Origin: Thiopseudomonas alkaliphila
GTDB lineage: Bacteria; Pseudomonadota; Gammaproteobacteria; Pseudomonadales; Pseudomonadaceae
Reading direction: 5' to 3'
DNA: 64,000 nucleotides
NCBI RefSeq assembly: GCF_001267175.1
Contig: NZ_CP012358.1
Coordinates: 660,501 to 724,500 of the forward strand
Part shown: positions 1 through 7,561 of the stretch, piece by piece
Layout: every line of letters starts with the position of its first letter
How positions within the stretch are numbered: the first letter of the stretch is position 1
Position numbers and translations under genes: made by a program
Notes under the pieces: model-generated
Database searches by the model: none
Told to the model about the DNA's origin: nothing
Seen by the model: the letters and a program-made list of their open reading frames with translations, nothing else

Positions 1-1
1 C

Positions 2-814
2 GGAAATTTCGAATTTGAAAACACTTTTATCCCCCCCCTTATAAACTTGAGCGCTTCTGAGCATCTACTTTCACAGTTAAGAGCTTTATTAGACGCTCTT
101 CAAGCTCGAGCAGATATACTGTATGCTTTGTTCAGCAGGCCCAATGAAAGTATCGTTGAATTTCGTTCAGGAGATATGGCTTCTTTTTGGTTGTTACACT
201 CTATTAATGCTGCCTTTGCAACTCTCAACCACTTTTACCGCCATCCTAGCGCTACGCCAGAGCAACTACATATTGAATTATCACGCATCGCGGGAGCGCT
301 ACTGTCTTTCAGCACCACTTACACACTACAAGACTTGCCTACTTATCAACACGAACAGCCAAACATAAGCTTTGATAAACTCTTTAAGATTATTAACTCT
401 CAAATTAATACAGTTTTTTCTGAGAATTATATGGTCATTAGTTTAAAAGAAAATAAGCCTTCTTATTATACTGGAAACCTCGAAGCACAATTATTAAGTA
501 AAGGCATCGCTGTATACCTAGCGATTCAAGCAGACCTTTCTGCAACCGAACTCATAGAAAAAATTCCGCAACTCCTTAAAATTGGCTCACCTGAGGATGT
601 TGAAAACATTGTGCTCTCTGCCTTGCCTGGCATTCGTTTAACACACGCCACACAAATTCCAGCTGCAATTCCTGTTAAACCCAAAAGCACTTATTTTTTA
701 CTTGAAACCTCCGGCACACTATATGAGCGCCTGCTTCAGGCGAATGCTATTACTATTTATGCGCCGAAAGGCATCCCTAATCTAGAAATTGAACTAATGG
801 CGATCACCCCATGA
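2..814 (+). CDS. tssK: Type VI secretion baseplate protein TssK, C-terminal part (5' end outside window)
   Basis: TssK is the trimeric adaptor that links the T6SS baseplate to the membrane complex in the cytoplasm. The frame is open from the window edge (first full codon at base 2), so roughly the first 170-190 residues of a usual ~440-residue TssK are missing. The visible part carries the FIPPL segment followed by a long leucine-rich helix, the usual start of the TssK middle domain. It ends with a YFLLE...W/Y-type C-terminal domain that includes residues like IYAPKGIPNLEIELMAI. A TTG at base 47 could be read as a start, but in-frame coding upstream argues against it. The stop overlaps the tssL start by four bases (ATGA), so the two genes are translationally coupled. 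The family call is strong because of tssL next door. Confidence 0.9.
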   Translation, partial: GNFEFENTFIPPLINLSASEHLLSQLRALLDALQARADILYALFSRPNESIVEFRSGDMASFWLLHSINAAFATLNHFYRHPSATPEQLHIELSRIAGALLSFSTTYTLQDLPTYQHEQPNISFDKLFKIINSQINTVFSENYMVISLKENKPSYYTGNLEAQLLSKGIAVYLAIQADLSATELIEKIPQLLKIGSPEDVENIVLSALPGIRLTHATQIPAAIPVKPKSTYFLLETSGTLYERLLQANAITIYAPKGIPNLEIELMAITP

Positions 815-1557
815 ATATGCTCTATGCCACCACCCAGAACGCTACTGAAACTATCAAGCATAACTTAACTGACTTAATGTTCGATGGGTTTTACATGCTG
901 CTTTTAATCAAGCAAGGCCAAACGCCGAAAACAATGCAGCCTTTCTTAGAGGCTGTACAGAGTTTTCTTCAGGAGTTTGAAAAAAAGGCCCTTAAGCAAG
1001 GCTTTGAATATCAAGATATACATGCAACAAAATATGCTTTCTGCGCCACTGTAGATGAAACCATTCTTCATTCCGATTGCAGTTTTAAAGAGGAATGGGG
1101 CTGCAATCCATTACAACTTATATCATTTGGCGACCACCTAGCTGGGGAGAATTTCTTTACTCATTTAGAAGAGTTGCGCGCACAAGGCGCTTCGCGATTA
1201 CCCGCACTGGAAGTCTACCATTTTTGTTTACTACTAGGCTTTAAAGGTAAATATTTTATTGAAGGAACAGAAAAACTACATTATCTAAAAGCTCGCCTAG
1301 GTGACGAACTTATCTATTTAAAGGGCAATCGCTCAGCTTTTGCCCCTCACTGGCAAAGACCCGATACAGTTAGCCACAAATTAAGACGAAATTTACCGAT
1401 CTGGGCAGCCACCATCTTACTAGGAGTCATTTGCTTTATAAGCTATTTTTTTCTAAGTTTAACCATGCGAAACATCACCGAGCAACAATTAGCCGCTTAT
1501 GAAAATATAATACAAACGCCCAGCAAAATTGCTAGAGTTCATATAACACTCCCGTAA
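811..1557 (+). CDS. tssL: Type VI secretion inner-membrane protein TssL (DotU/IcmH family)
   Basis: TssL is the inner-membrane partner of TssM and TssJ in the T6SS trans-envelope complex, and it contacts TssK in the cytoplasm. The 248-residue product has the cytoplasmic helical DotU domain first (FDGFYMLLLIKQG, then the conserved KYAFCATVDETIL and the GDHLAGENFF region). One C-terminal transmembrane helix follows at about residues 195-217, with a short periplasmic tail. There is no OmpA-like peptidoglycan-binding extension, as in Acinetobacter-type TssL and unlike some Pseudomonas forms; peptidoglycan anchoring would need another protein. It overlaps tssK by four bases. The start is the ATG inside the overlap. 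Confidence 0.93.
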   Translation: MNMLYATTQNATETIKHNLTDLMFDGFYMLLLIKQGQTPKTMQPFLEAVQSFLQEFEKKALKQGFEYQDIHATKYAFCATVDETILHSDCSFKEEWGCNPLQLISFGDHLAGENFFTHLEELRAQGASRLPALEVYHFCLLLGFKGKYFIEGTEKLHYLKARLGDELIYLKGNRSAFAPHWQRPDTVSHKLRRNLPIWAATILLGVICFISYFFLSLTMRNITEQQLAAYENIIQTPSKIARVHITLP

Positions 1558-1597
1558 AGATGTTGCACCTCATTTAAAATATTGAAGTTAAAGCAAC

Positions 1598-2275
1598 TTA
1601 GCTACCCTCAGATGCTTTCGCACATTCAGCTATCTCATCGGCCATAACTAAGCATAGTTGCCGCCTACACAACATGCCCGCTTTAGTATTTGCAGCTGGG
1701 CATTCAGCCAAATCCCTGATATGCTCATATTTTTTTGCTTTAAGTACATTTTCACTAGGCCTGATCTCAGGTTCCTTCTGCCTAACAAACTCTAAAAGCT
1801 CCGCTAACAAGCTTTCTTCTGTAAGCAATTCTTGCGTAGTTTCTACCTGCTCAACCTGAGAATAAGAATCTCTCTTAACTGGCTTCTGAAACAACTCCGT
1901 CTCTCTTTTAGGTATCAACTCGACTAACACAAGCTCCGTATTCATGCTCTTAGTAATCTTTCTTTCCGGCCCCTGCAAAAGAGTAGAGGCTATACTTGCA
2001 GTGCTCCGCTCAGATTCAGGTAAATGAGAGCTCGAAAATAAAGCAATCTCCTCTGCTCCGCCAGAAACTTCCCCCTTATTCCAGACAAGTAATTTACTCA
2101 ATAAAAAGAAAAGAATAAGAAAAAACGCCCCAAAAAAAATCAGCCGAATAGGGCGATGACGCTCAACAGCCACATCGTCGAAGCTATCTTTTACTGCAAC
2201 CTCATCGATAAGACTTTGCTTATTTTTTTCAGAGTCTATCAATAAACTAGGGGTTTTTGACAAGTCTTTATTCAC
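1598..2275 (-). CDS. Unassigned single-pass membrane protein in T6SS locus
   Basis: I do not recognise a family for this 225-residue protein. It starts with GTG. An acidic and basic N-terminal cytoplasmic stretch (about 45 residues) is followed by one strong transmembrane helix (about residues 47-65, IRLIFFGAFFLILFFLLSK). A long, low-complexity, Glu/Ser-rich periplasmic part comes next. The C-terminus has four cysteines (AECPAA, MLCRRQLCLVM, AECAK), which suggests a small disulfide-bonded module. It converges on tssL (40-base gap) and diverges from the TagX-like gene with a 100-base AT-rich gap that probably holds both promoters. The position points to an accessory T6SS role, possibly like the unnamed asa genes of the Acinetobacter T6SS cluster. 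That is inference from context only. Confidence 0.7.
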   Translation of the reverse strand: MNKDLSKTPSLLIDSEKNKQSLIDEVAVKDSFDDVAVERHRPIRLIFFGAFFLILFFLLSKLLVWNKGEVSGGAEEIALFSSSHLPESERSTASIASTLLQGPERKITKSMNTELVLVELIPKRETELFQKPVKRDSYSQVEQVETTQELLTEESLLAELLEFVRQKEPEIRPSENVLKAKKYEHIRDLAECPAANTKAGMLCRRQLCLVMADEIAECAKASEGS

Positions 2276-2375
2276 ACCCTAATACTCCACACGCCAAAGT
2301 ACTATTAAAAAAATAAAGTTCATAAAAGTATTGTACTATATTCCAGCCCCACAAGATTGAGGAACACCTCTAGCA

Positions 2376-3212
2376 ATGGCTTTACTCCTGATTTGGATTA
2401 TCCAAATATGCTTTACATTAGCTCTATTATGGTATCTCTTTTTTCCTGAAAAAAGGGATACCATATTTTTCAAAGTATATTCAGTGTGGATACGTATTAA
2501 AAACAAGATTTTCTTTCCAGCTGTTCAGTCAAATAAAAAAAAACTGCTTCAACCTAATGGGTTGTCAAACAGTAAAAGTAACTATATCAAAGCAAACCTA
2601 AGCACTATAGCTGTTCTTAGTATAATTTTAGCTTCACCTTCTATCCTTATTCTATTTACTAGAAACAACATTACTCTTGAGGAGTATAGAGCCACTATTA
2701 ACTTAGATACCGATACAGCTAATTTAATTGCCTCACTTATAAAAGGTGAACAACTAGCCCCCCCACCACCATTACCACCTGATGTGTTCATTACCGCAGA
2801 AGTGGAACTTGTGAAACCAAACCTAGCACTAAATTTGGCTAACCGTAATTGGGATGATCTTAATCCTGAATTTCGCCAAAGATTACTTACTGTGTTTAAA
2901 ATTATGCAAGAAAAATATGGCTACCACATGGTTATGATTGAAGGTTATCGTAGTCCAGAACGACAAAATTACTTAGCTAACCAAGGTGGGCATATAACGA
3001 ATGCTCGGGCAGGTCAGAGCTATCACCAGTACGGCCTAGCTGCTGACAGTGCCTTTTATCGTAATGGTAAATTAGTTATCTCAGAAAAAGATCCATGGGC
3101 TATGCGCGGCTACCAGCTTTATGGAAAAACAGCACAAGAAGTAGGTCTTGTCTGGGGAGGTAGCTGGAAAACTATTAAGGACCTTGGGCATGTGGAGCTA
3201 CGTAAGCGCTAA
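2376..3212 (+). CDS. tagX: TagX-like peptidoglycan peptidase (M15/VanY fold), T6SS-associated
   Basis: A membrane-anchored zinc peptidase expected to cut peptide crosslinks in peptidoglycan, letting the T6SS apparatus pass through the cell wall. The 278-residue product has a transmembrane segment at the N-terminus and a second hydrophobic helix near residues 75-95. A proline run (PPPPLPP) follows, then the catalytic domain in the C-terminal half. That domain has GYRSPERQ, the zinc motif H-x6-D in SYHQYGLAADSAF, then a WGGSW segment and a terminal DLGHVEL carrying the last His ligand. This layout matches TagX, described as a peptidoglycan hydrolase of the Acinetobacter T6SS. Proximity to tssK-tssL supports the same job here. 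Other M15 carboxypeptidases share the motifs, so the symbol rests on context as well as motif. Confidence 0.8.
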   Translation: MALLLIWIIQICFTLALLWYLFFPEKRDTIFFKVYSVWIRIKNKIFFPAVQSNKKKLLQPNGLSNSKSNYIKANLSTIAVLSIILASPSILILFTRNNITLEEYRATINLDTDTANLIASLIKGEQLAPPPPLPPDVFITAEVELVKPNLALNLANRNWDDLNPEFRQRLLTVFKIMQEKYGYHMVMIEGYRSPERQNYLANQGGHITNARAGQSYHQYGLAADSAFYRNGKLVISEKDPWAMRGYQLYGKTAQEVGLVWGGSWKTIKDLGHVELRKR

Positions 3213-3245
3213 CTTTGCCTATATGGCTCTACGGTATAAACAATA

Positions 3246-3438
3246 AGACCTGACTTTATCAGACTGTCGCCTTACGCATTAGTGAGGGTTGGTACACACT
3301 ATGCACTTAATGATCAGCTGCCCTTCACTGCTGGTATCGATAACCTGTTAAATAGGCATCTGTATCGTTGATGCAATGCGGTGGGCGTGGGTGATCCTCG
3401 TACCATTTATGGAGCTGGGACAGCTACCTACAACGAAC
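3246..3438 (+). pseudogene. Relic of a FepA-like TonB-dependent siderophore receptor (C-terminal tail only)
   Basis: Read in the frame that starts at base 3246, this stretch encodes the last beta-strands of a catecholate siderophore receptor. It has LSPYALV, then a strand ending TAGIDNLLNRHLYR, then a CNAVGVG...IYGAGTATYNE segment. These line up with the FepA end pattern (SPYA, AGVDNLFDKRLWRAGNA, GAGAYTYNEPGR). One in-frame TGA (3357-3374 area, just after HLYR) breaks it, and the phenylalanine of NLF is lost. The last codons (PGR...F end) are cut off by the IS3-family element that starts at 3439. The rest of the receptor, well over 600 residues, is absent upstream, where tagX ends at 3212. 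This is a dead fragment. Confidence 0.72.
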
Positions 3439-3477
3439 TGTAATCCCCCCATTTTCCACAGTGCTCATTTTTAGAAT

Positions 3478-4275
3478 TTAAGCTGCCTGTAATAATTGCC
3501 GTGGCGGTACTCCTCCGATAGCAGTGTGAGGGCGTTCGTTGTTATAAGTCCAAAGCCATTGTGTAGCAAGTTCTTGAGCCTGTTCAATGCTGTCAAAGAT
3601 GTTTAAATCTAACCATTCATGACGCACTGTTCGGTTAAAACGCTCAACATAAGCATTCTGTGTCGGTTTGCCTGGTTGAATATACTGCATGGTAATTTGC
3701 TGCTCTTTAGCCCAGTCCTTTATTGTTTCAGAGATGTACTCAGGGCCATTGTCACAACGTATTGCGTTTGGCTTACCGCGCCACTCAATGACTTGCTCTA
3801 ACGATCGAATAACTCGTGCGCTAGGCAAAGATAAATCAACATCTATAGCCAAGCATTCGCGATTAAAATCATCGATGACATTAAAGGTTCTGATGCTGCG
3901 GCCACTGGCTAAACTGTCTGACATAAAATCCATTGACCAGACATCGTTAATAGTCGTTGGAACGCACAGCGCGTCAGGCTTATTTCGCTTGATGCGTTTT
4001 CTGGGTTTGATACGCAAGTTCAGCTCCAGCTCACAGTAAATGCGGTAAACGCGCTTATGGTTCCATTTAAAACCTTTGACATTACGCAGGTACAAGAAGC
4101 ATAGGCCAAATCCCCAGCGCTTTTTATTGTCGGTTAATCGAAGCAGCCAATCAGCAATCTGCTCGTTCTCAGCATTAAGCTTGCTTTGATAGTAAAAACA
4201 GCTCTCGCTAATACCTAGACAGCTGCAAGCAAGGCGAATGCTGATGGCATGTTTGATTATCGCCTCTCTCGCCAT
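3478..4275 (-). CDS. IS3-family transposase OrfB (DDE integrase core)
   Basis: This is the catalytic part of the IS3-family transposase, 265 residues when counted from ATG. It has the HTH_21-like N-terminal segment (SCLGISESCFYYQSK), then the rve integrase core. The DDE residues are visible: WSMDFMSD, RCDNGPEYIS and, near the end, NAYVERFNRT. The C-terminal WLWTYNNERPH motif is typical of the family. The frame is open upstream of the ATG (GEALKPSLRKE), and it continues the end of orfA in the -1 frame. The working product is therefore probably an OrfAB fusion made by ribosomal frameshifting near 4296-4310. It looks intact. Confidence 0.92.
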   Translation of the reverse strand: MAREAIIKHAISIRLACSCLGISESCFYYQSKLNAENEQIADWLLRLTDNKKRWGFGLCFLYLRNVKGFKWNHKRVYRIYCELELNLRIKPRKRIKRNKPDALCVPTTINDVWSMDFMSDSLASGRSIRTFNVIDDFNRECLAIDVDLSLPSARVIRSLEQVIEWRGKPNAIRCDNGPEYISETIKDWAKEQQITMQYIQPGKPTQNAYVERFNRTVRHEWLDLNIFDSIEQAQELATQWLWTYNNERPHTAIGGVPPRQLLQAA

Positions 4276-4295
4276 CTCCTTGCGCAGGGATGGCT

Positions 4296-4562
4296 TTAGA
4301 GCTTCCCCTCAAGAGCTTCCAATCGAATCTCAGCTTTAAGGCGCTCTTCCGCATACATTTTTTTGAGCCGACGGTTCTCTTCTTCAAGCTCTTTCATGCG
4401 CTTCATGAGCGAAGTGTCCATGCCACCATATTTTGAGCGCCACTTGTAGAACGAAGCTGAGCTAATACCATGCTCACGGCATAGCTCAGGGACTGGAACT
4501 CCAGCCTCATTTTGTTTGAGAATTGCCATAATCTGGCTCTCAGTGAATTTTGATTTACGCAT
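4296..4562 (-). CDS. IS3-family transposase OrfA (helix-turn-helix DNA-binding subunit)
   Basis: This 88-residue protein has a Tnp_IS3 helix-turn-helix (KFTESQIMAILKQNEAG, then PELCREHGISSASFYKWRSKYGG). A leucine-zipper coiled coil follows (MKELEEENRRLKKMYAEERL), which recognises the element ends and mediates dimerisation. The end reads EALEGKL then stop, while the -1 frame reads EALKPSLRKEMAREA straight into OrfB. This fits programmed -1 frameshifting in the GAGGGGAAG region. Confidence 0.92.
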   Translation of the reverse strand: MRKSKFTESQIMAILKQNEAGVPVPELCREHGISSASFYKWRSKYGGMDTSLMKRMKELEEENRRLKKMYAEERLKAEIRLEALEGKL

Positions 4563-4633
4563 AGAAAACTCCTTGAGTTCATATTAATGGAATTTTCTAC
4601 AAATAGCCTCCGTGGTTTTGAGGGGGGATTACA

Positions 4634-5802
4634 ACCGCGCATAGCGGTATTGATGCAGTTCTTTGGCATCGCTCTACTGTTTCTTTGCGCCTCTGATAGA
4701 TGGCCTTACCCCAAGGCGTCAGCCGATTGGCATCCTGCCGTTCTCTAAAGCAGCGGGCATTGTCGGCACACAGCCGGATCAGATACATAGTGGCGATACC
4801 CTTCCCAGTTGGTTGTACTGTAAATCAAAGCCTGTCCTTGTGGGCACACATACTGGTCTGTTTCGGCGATATAGATGAACTTACGTTTACGCAAGTACCC
4901 TTGGCGATGGATTGGTCGCCGATAGCCAAACACAGCTTTTACCCCCTTATCTTCCAGCCCCTTGCTGATGGCTGTGGTGTGATAGCCTGCATCCAGACCA
5001 ACATACTGGACGTTAAAGCCAAAACGCTGTGTCTGCCGCTCCAATCTAGCCAAATAGGGTACTGCGTCGTGGACGTTACCCGCCGTGACATGCACATCGG
5101 TAATGGTATTGGCTTTGGTATCCACCGTACGATGGTCAAGATAGAAGAAGCCTTTGGGTTTGTTATCCCGAGTCATAAAGCCGCTTTCAGGATCGGTCTT
5201 ACTTTGTTTGATTGTCCGCACCTGAGGTTCGCTCGATGGCGGCGGCAAGGGCTTTTTCCGTGGGCTAGGCGATCCTCATCGATCGTCTGATCCAACTTAT
5301 CCATATAGGCTTGCCGCTCTGAAACGGCGTGTGCTTTGACCCATTTCCCCTTATTAGCATTGGCTTTCAGGTGGGTTGAATCGGTATACAGTACCGTGCC
5401 GGATACCAACTTACGCTGCATCGCCTGCAAGACGATTTCATCAAAAAATTGCTGGTAGATATCCGAGTCATTAAAGCGGCGACGGTTCTGACTAAGGGTG
5501 CTGGTATCAGGGACTTTGTCGGTCAGGTTTAAACCGAGAAACCAGCGGTAGGCTACATTGACATGAACCTCACGGATCAACTGACGTTCACTACGAATAC
5601 CGAATAAATAGCCTATAAGCAGCAGTTTAAACAGTAGGGTTGGATCCAGCGCTGGGCGACCGTTGTTCGCGCAGTACAAGTCTTTGACCAGATCATGAAT
5701 AAACGAGAAATCGATATGACGATCTACTTTGCGTAGTAAATGGTCTGAAGGAACCAGCTCGTCAATACAGACAAATTCGAGTTCGGACTGGGGGGCGATC
5801 AC
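4634..5802 (-). pseudogene. Decayed IS1182-family transposase, truncated by the IS3-family element
   Basis: The first 209 codons (from 5802) give an N-terminal IS1182/IS5-type transposase: ALDPTLLFKLLLIGYLFGIRSERQL, then the first catalytic Asp in LYTDSTHLKANANK. At 5253-5257 an A5 tract (T5 on the plus strand) shifts the frame; one extra A would join DRLAHGKK to PLPPPSSEP. The second piece (5248-4745) has the second Asp in VGLDAGYH and the CPQGQ and CRQCPLL cysteines, then stops early. The third piece restarts at NRLTPWGKAIYQRRKETVER, so about 30 residues around 4745 are missing. A short deletion near 4670 moves the end (DAKELHQYRYAR) into yet another frame. The IS3-family element cuts off the rest at 4634. 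It cannot make a functional protein. The outer end of the element, beyond 5802, is not clear. Confidence 0.88.
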
Positions 5803-5848
5803 GTAACACTGTACAACTCCTGCAGCAGATGTGTGCCCAGTATAAAAA

Positions 5849-5879
5849 ACAAACCCCTCGATGGGAACGAGGGGTTTGT
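5849..5879 (-). terminator. Rho-independent terminator of the minus-strand ppiA/membrane-protein unit
   Basis: An 11-bp perfect stem (CAAACCCCTCG at 5850-5860 with its complement at 5868-5878) closes a 7-base loop. On the minus strand it is followed by a run of six T. It lies just after the stop of the gene at 5904. The IS1182 relic lies directly beyond it. Confidence 0.8.
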
Positions 5880-5903
5880 CAGCAGTCTGAGAGTAAGCAC
5901 TTA

Positions 5904-6269
5904 TTATTGTGAGCCCGCTTTAGAGTGATGGTAATAAAGATACGCAAGGCCAAGCGGGGCAATGAAGATCGCTAATGACCAGCAGAGCAGCATTGTCATC
6001 AACTTGATGAATAATAAGATAACAGCAGGCATCACAAACACATTGTTTCCAAAAATAAAACTCACAACGCTCTCATAGACGAATCGAGCATAGGGGTATA
6101 GAAACGTATTTACAATTGATATCAGCGCTAAGGGTAATAAAGCCAGAGACCAGTTTTCTACTCCACGAGGAAGAAAAATAATAACTGGAAAGATAAGACC
6201 AAACAGAAACTGCCGTACATAGTATTCACGAGACAACCCGCCCAGAGTTTTTTGAAGCACCGGATGCAT
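5904..6269 (-). CDS. Predicted small membrane protein of unknown function
   Basis: I do not recognise this protein. From ATG 6269 it has 121 residues with four hydrophobic segments (about residues 16-32, 39-58, 75-91 and 93-112) and a short charged tail, so it is an integral inner-membrane protein. I chose this ATG because GGGAGAGGG lies directly upstream as a ribosome binding site. The frame stays open upstream to a TTG at 6491, which would add 74 Cys-containing residues but lacks a clear ribosome site. It lies downstream of ppiA on the same strand and ends just before a terminator. Confidence 0.55.
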   Translation of the reverse strand: MHPVLQKTLGGLSREYYVRQFLFGLIFPVIIFLPRGVENWSLALLPLALISIVNTFLYPYARFVYESVVSFIFGNNVFVMPAVILLFIKLMTMLLCWSLAIFIAPLGLAYLYYHHSKAGSQ

Positions 6270-6522
6270 ACCCCTCTCCCCCTTGTTTAACAGTGTATAA
6301 CCAGCCTGAGCTAGGTGAGCCTTAAACCCAGCTAACAGCGTAGTGTATTGAAAATAATTGTTCCGACGAGCAATTTTTGAATGATTACTCTTCTGATGCA
6401 GCTTATCAAGTCCTTTACAGTTTTCTATAGCGCATTCGCAACCATCACTTAGCTTGAATCTTATCGGAGTTAGTTGGGCTGTTGTGATCAATCAAACCAA
6501 CAAACAGCCCCAAGCCTAGGGT

Positions 6523-7083
6523 TTACTTAGCTACCCGCTCGGCTTTTAAAATGATCACCGGCTCAACTGGCACATCGCGGTTCATACCAAAGCTACGGGT
6601 CGGAACCTGGGCGATTTTATCTACCACATCCATTCCCTTGGTCACTTTACCAAACACCGCATAACCAAAATCACGGGCACCGTTATTTAAAAAATCATTA
6701 TTGGCGTGGTTAATAAAAAACTGCGAAGTAGCTGAGTCCACTACCTGAGTGCGAGCCATGGCAATGCTGCCGCGCTCATTTTTTAAACCATTATCCGCTT
6801 CATTTTTAATCGGCGCATGGGTCGCTTGTTGCTGCATATTGGCGTCAAAACCACCGCCTTGAATCATAAAATTAGGAATCACGCGATGAAAAATCGTCTC
6901 GTTGTATTTGCCTTCATCCACATAGGTTAAAAAGTTCGCCACACTGATCGGTGCTTTTTCATCATTTAACTCAAGCTCAATCTCACCGGCACTGGTGGTT
7001 AGCATCACCTTAGGAAAATCAGCCGCCAATAACTGGGCTGAAAATAAAGCAGCGGACGCTAAAACGGTTATTTTTTTTAACAT
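6523..7083 (-). CDS. ppiA: Periplasmic peptidyl-prolyl cis-trans isomerase A (cyclophilin)
   Basis: It catalyses cis-trans isomerisation of Xaa-Pro bonds and helps fold exported proteins. The 186-residue product has a Sec signal peptide ([20 protein letters not shown], cut near residue 20). A single cyclophilin domain follows with the active-site signature [13 protein letters not shown], then the SQFFIN and GYAVFGKV segments. Length and the exported form match PpiA rather than cytoplasmic PpiB. The next gene upstream on the same strand is the YcgN-like protein, 15 bases away, so they may be co-transcribed. Confidence 0.93.
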   Translation of the reverse strand: MLKKITVLASAALFSAQLLAADFPKVMLTTSAGEIELELNDEKAPISVANFLTYVDEGKYNETIFHRVIPNFMIQGGGFDANMQQQATHAPIKNEADNGLKNERGSIAMARTQVVDSATSQFFINHANNDFLNNGARDFGYAVFGKVTKGMDVVDKIAQVPTRSFGMNRDVPVEPVIILKAERVAK

Positions 7084-7098
7084 GGTAAGTATCCTAAA

Positions 7099-7548
7099 TT
7101 AACTACTTTTAAAAATTAAATGCTGTTCCCAATCATCTTCGGCCACGCTTAACTCACTGACCATGCGACCACTGTAAGAAATGCGCTCAACATGCACCGC
7201 ATCAGTGTTTTCACACACCAGATGATGCCAGACTGGCAAATCTTTGCCCTCAGCCACTAGTCGATAGGCACAGGTTTTTGGCAACCATTTAAAGTCATCC
7301 ACCTGGGCCGGTGTCAGTTGAATACAGTCGGGAACAAAGGTTTTACGCTCGGCGTAATTGGTACACTGACAGCTGTCTAGATCTAATAATTTACAGGCAA
7401 TATTGGTGTAATAAATATCGCCATCTTCTTCATCTTCAAGCTTTTGCAAGCAACAAAGCCCACACCCATCACACAAAGACTCCCACTCTTCTGTGGTCAT
7501 CTCTTGCATGGTTTTACGCTGCCAAAATGGCGTGACAATTGCTGCCAT
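7099..7548 (-). CDS. YcgN/UPF0260-family cysteine-cluster protein
   Basis: This 149-residue cytoplasmic protein has the UPF0260 pattern. [16 protein letters not shown] is near the N-terminus, [14 protein letters not shown] in the middle, then PDCIQLTP and a C-terminal LPVWHHLVC. The clustered cysteines suggest a metal or Fe-S site, but the biochemical role of this family is not established. It sits between tilS (13-base gap) and ppiA on the same strand. Assignment to the family is firm; function is unknown. Confidence 0.9.
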   Translation of the reverse strand: MAAIVTPFWQRKTMQEMTTEEWESLCDGCGLCCLQKLEDEEDGDIYYTNIACKLLDLDSCQCTNYAERKTFVPDCIQLTPAQVDDFKWLPKTCAYRLVAEGKDLPVWHHLVCENTDAVHVERISYSGRMVSELSVAEDDWEQHLIFKSS

Positions 7549-7561
7549 GGTTACTCTCTAA

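Larger units (their letters stand above)
3439..4633 (-). mobile_element. IS3-family insertion sequence (IS407-like group), about 1195 bp
   Basis: Terminal inverted repeats can be read at both ends: TGTAATCCCCCC at 3439-3450 and its complement at 4622-4633, with weaker matching further in. Between them sit orfA and orfB on the minus strand in the usual overlapping arrangement, both apparently uninterrupted. The three-base flanks differ (AAC on the left, ACC on the right), so there is no clean target duplication. The left flank is a receptor-gene relic and the right flank is a decayed IS1182 transposase. The missing duplication suggests a deletion or recombination through this element after insertion. 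Confidence 0.9.

Noticed and set aside
3689..4039. 116-codon plus-strand frame
   Set aside because: It is the shadow of IS3-family OrfB on the other strand.
3436..4636. Three-base target duplication of the IS3-family element
   Set aside because: AAC on the left and ACC on the right are not identical; an AAC repeat appears only if the last base of the right repeat is ignored.
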